Shown here: positions 22,751-26,991 of the stretch, one piece after another
How positions within the stretch are numbered: position 1 is the first letter of the stretch
Layout: each line of letters opens with the position of its first letter
DNA from: JAKAWM01 sp049966695
Lineage (GTDB): Bacteria; Actinomycetota; Acidimicrobiia; Acidimicrobiales; Palsa-688
DNA: 26,991 nucleotides
NCBI GenBank assembly: GCA_049966695.1
Contig: JBMFUG010000032.1
Span: forward strand, 1-26,991
Reading direction: 5' to 3'
Notes under the pieces: model-generated
Told to the model about the DNA's origin: nothing
What the model saw: the letters and a program-made list of their open reading frames with translations, nothing else
Databases searched by the model: none
Translations under genes and position numbers: made by a program

Positions 22751-23806
22751 GTGCTTCCCTCATCATCAGCCGTGCCAGACGTCTCCCCAGCTGGGCCACC
22801 CGCCGACAAGGCCACGGGCCGACCGGCGCCAGGCCATCGCGCCTTTGTCACTGCACCTATGCGTGGCCCAGGGCTCAACAAGCTTCGCGAACTTGCCAGC
22901 CTCGTGTACGAACCGTGGATCGAGCAGAACCCCCTCAAGCTGTACGACGGGCCTGCGTTAGCCAAGCGACTGGAAGCCGAAGCCGCCGACATTTTGGTCG
23001 TAGAAGCTGACTTCGTAAGCGGCCCGGTGTTCGACTTGCCACTGGTGGCGGTGGCTGCGACCAGAGGAGACCCAAACAATGTGGACGTGGCGGCTGCTAC
23101 GGCTGCTCGCGTGCCGGTCCTGCGCACACCTGGCAGGAACGCTGACGCGGTCGCAGAGCTGGCCATTGGCCTCCTCTTGGCCGTCGTCCGCCGGATCCTC
23201 CCCGCCGACAAAGACGTCCGCGACCTCCAGGTCTTCCGCGACGGGACGATCCCCTACCAAAGGTTCCGAGGATGGGAGCTTGCTGGCCGCCGTGCCGCCA
23301 TCATCGGCTACGGTGCGGTCGGCCGGGCACTCGCGTGGCGTCTTCAAGCCCTCGGGATGAACGTGGTGACTTATGACCCCTACGTAGAGGACGCGGGCCA
23401 GGACCTGGCCGCTGCCGTGCGGGACGCCGACGTCGTGACTTTGCACGCTGCCCCATCGGCCGAGACGCTCGGGTTCTTCGGCAAGCAACAGTTCGCCCTC
23501 ATGGCCCCGGGCTCGGTCTTTTTGAACACCGCAAGGGCCAACCTCCACGACATGGACGCCCTGGTGGAGGCGCTGAGCTCCGGCCACCTCGCCGGCGCAG
23601 GCCTCGACCACTTTGAGGGCGAAGCTCTTCCAGAAGGCCACCCCCTCCTGTCGATGCCGAACGTCGTCCTCACGCCCCATATCGGCGGGGCCACCACCGA
23701 CACTGAGGCTAGAGGCGCCCAGATGATAGCCGACGACATCGAGCGGCTCCTGAACGGCCAAGTCCCCCTCTATATCGTCAACCCACAAGTGCTAGGTGAA
23801 AAATGA
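22751..23806 (+). CDS. NAD-dependent D-2-hydroxyacid dehydrogenase (SerA/YoaD-like)
   Basis: From GTG 22751 the product has about 351 residues. The Rossmann motif IIGYGAVGRALAWRL has GxGxxG near 186-191, and the Asp of VVTYDPYVE (about 209) indicates NAD rather than NADP. Catalytic residues of the D-isomer dehydrogenase family are visible: Arg in NTARANLHD (about 262), Glu in FEGEALPEGHP (about 289-291) and His in LTPHIGGAT (about 310). It lacks the C-terminal ACT regulatory domain of long SerA enzymes. The first ~30 residues (Ser/Pro/Ala-rich) are not conserved, so the start is uncertain: GTG 22751 fits the promoter, GTG 22772 is an alternative, and the frame is open from 22715 inside the kinase gene. 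Its stop overlaps the aldolase start (ATGA), implying coupled expression. The substrate, perhaps a sugar-derived hydroxy acid, is unknown. Confidence 0.87.
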   Translation: MLPSSSAVPDVSPAGPPADKATGRPAPGHRAFVTAPMRGPGLNKLRELASLVYEPWIEQNPLKLYDGPALAKRLEAEAADILVVEADFVSGPVFDLPLVAVAATRGDPNNVDVAAATAARVPVLRTPGRNADAVAELAIGLLLAVVRRILPADKDVRDLQVFRDGTIPYQRFRGWELAGRRAAIIGYGAVGRALAWRLQALGMNVVTYDPYVEDAGQDLAAAVRDADVVTLHAAPSAETLGFFGKQQFALMAPGSVFLNTARANLHDMDALVEALSSGHLAGAGLDHFEGEALPEGHPLLSMPNVVLTPHIGGATTDTEARGAQMIADDIERLLNGQVPLYIVNPQVLGEK

Positions 23807-24453
23807 AAAGTGTCCCTCAGGCCCACGAGGCCGTGCTCGCAACTGCCAAGGAAATGCTCCGAAAGGGGCTAGTCGAAGGTACCTCTGGCAACATCTCGGC
23901 TCGCCGTGCCGACGGCAACATCGTTTGCACCCCATCGTCGGTCGACTACGAGGCAATGACCTTAGAGGACCTCGTGGTGGTGGGCCCGGACGGTACCGTA
24001 ATCGAGCGGGCAGAAGGCCGGAGCCCGACGGCGGAGCTGCTTTTGCACCTGGCCTGCTACAAAGCCTTTGACGATATAGGGTCGGTCATCCACGCCCACC
24101 CCGTATGGGCCACCATGTTCGCGGTCAGCCATGAACCCGTCCCCCCCTGCATCGATGAGTTCACGATGTACGTGGGCGGCGAAGTCCGTTGTGCCGAATA
24201 TGCGCCATCTGGGTCAGCCGAGGTGGGCACCAACGCAGTGGAAGCGCTTCGGGGCCGCGGGGCAGCACTCTTGGCCAACCATGGCTTGGTCGCGGTTGGG
24301 CCTAGCCCGGCCAAGGTGCTCCACATAGTGGCCGTCGTCGAGCGGACCTCCCAGATCGCGTGGGGAGCGCGCGCCCTCGGCCGGGTAACGGCTGTCCCCG
24401 GCAAAGTCAACGACGACTTTGCCGGCGTTTACCAGCTCATGCGGTCCATGTGA
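23803..24453 (+). CDS. Class II aldolase/adducin-family protein (L-fuculose-phosphate aldolase-like)
   Basis: The 216-residue product has the class II aldolase pattern: LVEGTSGNISAR (24-35, phosphate-binding GTSGN), CTPSSVDYEAMT, SPTAELLLHLACYK with the metal-site region, VIHAHPVWATMFAV (about 89-102, zinc histidines), and LLANHGLVAVG (third histidine, about 162-172). Family members split ketose phosphates such as fuculose-1-P or ribulose-1-P derivatives into DHAP and an aldehyde, or dehydrate or decarboxylate related substrates; the exact reaction cannot be read from sequence. ATG 23803 overlaps the dehydrogenase stop (23803-23806) with AGGTG upstream, so the pair is coupled. The C-terminal RSM and stop lie in the first copy of a 26-bp tandem repeat. 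With the divergent FGGY kinase it suggests a kinase-then-aldolase sugar route. Confidence 0.9.
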   Translation: MKSVPQAHEAVLATAKEMLRKGLVEGTSGNISARRADGNIVCTPSSVDYEAMTLEDLVVVGPDGTVIERAEGRSPTAELLLHLACYKAFDDIGSVIHAHPVWATMFAVSHEPVPPCIDEFTMYVGGEVRCAEYAPSGSAEVGTNAVEALRGRGAALLANHGLVAVGPSPAKVLHIVAVVERTSQIAWGARALGRVTAVPGKVNDDFAGVYQLMRSM

Positions 24454-24486
24454 CCACGAAGCTCATGGGGTCCATGTGACCACGAA
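24435..24486. repeat. 26-bp near-perfect tandem duplication across the aldolase stop codon
   Basis: Two adjacent 26-base units (24435-24460 and 24461-24486) differ at one base (the eighth, C or G). Each begins GCTCATG and ends CCACGAA. The first copy encodes the aldolase C-terminus and stop; the second lies just after the stop. Confidence 0.92.
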
Positions 24487-24513
24487 GGGCAGTGCTAGCA
24501 AAGGTCAAGCTGC

Positions 24514-24530
24514 AACGGGGCGTGCCCGTT
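24514..24530. terminator. Weak hairpin downstream of the aldolase gene
   Basis: AACGGG (24514-24519), a five-base loop and CCCGTT (24525-24530) can form a stem 60 bases after the aldolase stop. It lacks a T-run. It could mark the operon end before the membrane-protein gene. Confidence 0.25.
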
Positions 24531-24597
24531 AGGGCCGTTCCTTCGAGCGCGACCGCCTGTGCCGACCGGCTGCAGCGCGTTGCGGCAAGATGGACCC

Positions 24598-25854
24598 GTG
24601 TCAGCCACACCTACTCACGGTAACCAGCCGTGGCCCGCCGGCTCCCCTTCGGGGCCGCAACCGCCGAACATTTCCCCGACGGCTCCATTTGGAGGCCCGC
24701 CAACCGGCGACCGGCTGACCCGTCTGTCCCTCCTCAGGCCTGCGGGCCGCCTCACGCTCAGCCAGGTGGCTCCTACAGGCACCCTGCTCGTTGCAGCCCT
24801 GGCTCTCCACATCGCCGCCATGTGGCCCTCCTACCCTGACATTTCGAAGGCGCCAATCGTGTCGTCGCCTGTGGAAACAGCCATATATGTCGGCCTCGAG
24901 ATCGGATGGGCACTAGCAGCCCTGCTTGTCCTAACTCGAGTGTCTGTCACCGGCGGGACCGCGCTCGCGGCAGGTGTCGGGGCGCTCGAGCTGGGCTACC
25001 TCATCTCCGACACCGCCAGCTCGGTCCAGGTTTACAATGCGGACACCCCAGGAGTGTGGTTGGCTTTGGCGGGGCTTGGCTTCGGTATAGCAGGCGTGCT
25101 GCTTGGCTGTAGCACAGTTCACATAGGCGGCCCGCGACTGCCGGTGCCATCGCAGCGTCAGCCACGGGCGGTCCTCACGACCGCGGCGGCCTTCCTGGCT
25201 GCCGCTGCCTTCCTGCCCAGCTGGGACCGCTTCAGCGCAGTCTCCACGGTTACAGGCCGCTCAGCGTCTTTCACGGCCGGCAATGCCTTCTCCCAGCCAG
25301 GAGCGGTGATGGCTGGTGACCTGGTCGTGGCGCTCGCCATTGTCGTCTTGCCAGCAGCTGGCGTGCTTTGGGAGCCAGCACGCGTTGGTGCTTGGGCCAG
25401 CGCTGGCGTCTTGCTGGCACTGGCGTCACAGCTCGGCTCGGCGCTGGTCCAGGTCGACCAGGGGATCTCGCCAGCTCTGTCCTCCAGCCTCATGCACAGC
25501 TTTGGCGTTACCCCGGCAGAGGCACAGGGGCTGGGAGTCCATTTCTCCGTCTCGCTTACCCATTGGTGGACCGTTGACGTCGCTGCCACAGCGGTCCTGG
25601 CGGCTCTGGTGACCTGGGACGCCCTGTCGGCTCAGCACCGTAACCCGCTGGCACAGGGCTACGAACAAGCTGGAGGGGGTGGCTACGGGGCCGAAAGCCC
25701 CTGGCGAGGCGACCCGGCACCAGCCCCTGGTGCAACCGGGCAGTCCCAACCGGCACCGTCGGGCGCGGCGCTCTGGCCTCTTGGCCAACCAGTTGAGCCA
25801 GGTCAACCTGCGTGGCCCGAGCACTGGCCGCCACCGAGCTCGTGGCCCAACTAG
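24598..25854 (+). CDS. Multi-spanning membrane protein of unknown function
   Basis: I do not recognise this protein. From GTG 24598 it has 418 residues. A proline/glycine-rich N-terminal tail (about 1-50, PSGPQPPNISPTAPFGGPP) leads to about eight hydrophobic spans. These include TGTLLVAALALHIAAMW, GLEIGWALAALLVLTRV, LAAGVGALELGYLI, WLALAGLGFGIAGVLLG, TAAAFLAAAAFLPSW, DLVVALAIVVLPAAGVL, WASAGVLLALASQLGSA and VDVAATAVLAALVTWDAL. A last Gly/Pro/Gln/Trp-rich tail of about 55 residues ends PPPSSWPN. Disordered proline-rich ends on a membrane core are common in actinobacterial envelope proteins. The upstream GTG 24559 is in frame and adds 13 residues; I prefer 24598 because CAAGAT ends six bases before it, a weak leaderless promoter match. 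It stands alone between the aldolase operon and the IS remnant. Confidence 0.72.
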   Translation: MSATPTHGNQPWPAGSPSGPQPPNISPTAPFGGPPTGDRLTRLSLLRPAGRLTLSQVAPTGTLLVAALALHIAAMWPSYPDISKAPIVSSPVETAIYVGLEIGWALAALLVLTRVSVTGGTALAAGVGALELGYLISDTASSVQVYNADTPGVWLALAGLGFGIAGVLLGCSTVHIGGPRLPVPSQRQPRAVLTTAAAFLAAAAFLPSWDRFSAVSTVTGRSASFTAGNAFSQPGAVMAGDLVVALAIVVLPAAGVLWEPARVGAWASAGVLLALASQLGSALVQVDQGISPALSSSLMHSFGVTPAEAQGLGVHFSVSLTHWWTVDVAATAVLAALVTWDALSAQHRNPLAQGYEQAGGGGYGAESPWRGDPAPAPGATGQSQPAPSGAALWPLGQPVEPGQPAWPEHWPPPSSWPN

Positions 25855-25883
25855 ATGAGCAGTCCCAAGGGCTCGCCAACCAC

Positions 25884-25911
25884 TGGACGGACGTGGTACC
25901 ACGCCGGTCCA
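25884..25911. other. Interrupted palindrome downstream of the membrane-protein gene
   Basis: A perfect 12-base palindrome, CGTGGTACCACG (25892-25903), is flanked by the outer inverted pair TGGAC (25884-25888) and GTCCA (25907-25911). It lies 30 bases after the membrane-protein stop, in the gap before the transposase remnant. It may be a terminator hairpin without T-run or a binding site for a dimeric protein; I cannot decide. The rest of 25855-26030 shows no gene. Confidence 0.35.
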
Positions 25912-26030
25912 TGCCCTCCGTACCCCTTGCTGCCAGCCTATGGCCGCGTACTGCGCGCACATCCACCACTTTCCGCGTGAAACGTGCCCGGACCAGCGGT
26001 ACGGCATTTGCCCAAACCCCGCAGGGCCAG

Positions 26031-26796
26031 GTGTACGCCGACCTGGGCACCTTCGCCACCGCACTTTATGTCACCGTCGACGACATGCTCCTCCCCGACC
26101 CGTCCCCTACGTGCCCGAGCGCCCTGCCTATAACAAACGCCTACGCGCCTCTGTGAGGGTGATGGCCGCAGTCATGAGGGCCCTAGCGACTGCTTGCGAC
26201 GCCTGGTGGGACAGCCTCTGGCTGGTTGGCTCGACGCCGGTCGAGCGCGGGCGCTCCCGCGAGACTGCCAAGCGTCCCGACCTTGCCGGCTGGGCAGGTT
26301 ACGGCTACTGCGCCAGCCACACCCGCTATTTCTGGGGGTTCAGGCGGCACATGATCGCAACCCCGGCTGGCTTGCCGATAGCCTTCGCCCTCTCAAACCC
26401 CAAAGAAGACGGCCGCGACGTCCTCTGGCACCTGCTCGTCACCGACCCGGCCTGGCCTCGCCGAACGCCGAGGCCAGGTCCTCATCGCCGACAAGGGCTA
26501 CCGCTCGGAAGAGCTTGAAAGGCTGCTGGCGGAATGGGCGTCACGCTCGTCCGCCCTGCCAGGAAAGACGAGGCCAGCCACCCTGGCCAAGGGTTCTTGA
26601 AGCCGTTCCGCCAAATTATCGAGTCAGTCAACCACACCCTCAAAGCTCAGCTCGACCTTGAGCTCCCCGGGGGCCGGGCTCCTGGCGGGGTAATCGCACG
26701 AGCCTGGCAGCACATGCTCGCCCTCACCGCTGTGACCTGCCAAACCAGAACACCCACCAGCCCGTGCCGCGGTCCCTCGTTGCCGACGACTACTGA
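26031..26796 (+). pseudogene. Decayed IS982-family transposase
   Basis: Pieces of an actinobacterial IS982-type DDE transposase can be read across frames. It starts at GTG 26031 (YADLGTFATALYVTVDD). A deletion of about 60 residues near 26098-26104 then joins it in another frame to VPYVPERPAYNKRLR and STPVERGRSRETAKRPDLAGWAGYGYCASHTRYFWGFR-like sequence. An extra base near 26456 moves the frame to GQVLIADKGYRSEELERLLAEW. A lost base near 26536 restores it for GVTLVRPARKDE, FLKPFRQIIESVN and KAQLDLELPGGRAP. A last shift near 26735-26743 leads to NQNTHQPVPRSLVADDY and the ancestral stop at 26796. The first catalytic Asp (VDSTPVE in relatives) is Gly (VGSTPVE). It cannot be active. I could not find convincing terminal inverted repeats or a target duplication. 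Confidence 0.88.
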
Positions 26797-26991
26797 GCTG
26801 ACCCCTTGGAACTAATCATCTAGCACCTGCGTAGCGGTCCGGGTCGTCCCCGGGCTCGCCTAGCACTCGGGCGCCGAGCACTGCCCCGAGCCCTGGTTGG
26901 CTGTAGATGACCTCTGGAAGACCCTGGGTTTGTTGGAGGCTAGTTGATCCGGTGAGTAACCAACCAAGCCAATAGGGGCTCGGTTGTCTTC
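26797..26991. other. Non-coding right end of window
   Basis: I see no gene in these bases. TGGTTGG near 26900 and CCAACCA near 26960 are inverted copies, and a GAGCACT/TAGCACT word recurs near 26860-26880. These may be the decayed right flank of the IS982 element, but the evidence is thin. Confidence 0.3.

Noticed and set aside
25855..26991. Terminal inverted repeats of the IS982 element
   Set aside because: Short partial matches such as CCAAGGG near 25865 against the region after 26796 are too short and imperfect to define ends.

Overview
The window is high-GC DNA from an actinobacterium. The evidence is the actinobacterial order of division and cell-wall genes, a meso-diaminopimelate type MurE, an F420-type luciferase-like oxidoreductase, a remnant of an actinobacterial-type IS982 transposase, and frequent GTG starts. 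A deep lineage such as Acidimicrobiia is possible, but that is inference. I recognised no tRNA, rRNA, CRISPR or prophage.

Region 1 (about 1-9400, minus strand) is the start of the dcw cluster, read right to left: mraZ, rsmH, ftsL, ftsI, murE, mraY, murD, ftsW (cut by the window edge). Most junctions from rsmH to ftsW overlap by 4 bases (GTGA or ATGA) or have gaps of 1-12 bases, so this looks like one translationally coupled operon making lipid II precursors and the FtsL/FtsI/FtsW septal machine. Two things stand out. murF is absent from its usual place between murE and mraY. Upstream of mraZ lies a compact control region: four GTGGC boxes in helical phase, a near-consensus promoter, and a GTG start almost exactly at the predicted transcript start.

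Region 2 (9574-16413) holds a large HrpA-type DEAH RNA helicase (minus), then on the plus strand an LLM-class oxidoreductase and an E. coli-type dihydroxyacid dehydratase (ilvD).

Region 3 (16517-24453) is carbohydrate metabolism. A phosphoketolase-acetate kinase pair (minus) turns sugar phosphates into acetyl phosphate, then acetate and ATP. Next come a secreted protein of unknown function and a divergent locus: an FGGY sugar kinase facing a 2-hydroxyacid dehydrogenase plus class II aldolase operon. The two start codons are only about 20 bp apart and their -10 elements overlap. This kinase/dehydrogenase/aldolase set is the best candidate here for an undescribed pathway.

Region 4 (24598-26991) holds an unrecognised multi-spanning membrane protein with proline-rich ends, then a decayed IS982-family transposase with a large deletion, three frameshifts and a lost catalytic aspartate.

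Two themes cross the window. Several genes have a TANNNT hexamer 6-7 bases before the start codon, suggesting leaderless transcripts. Short perfect or near-perfect tandem duplications (15-26 bp) sit at gene ends and in the mraZ control region.
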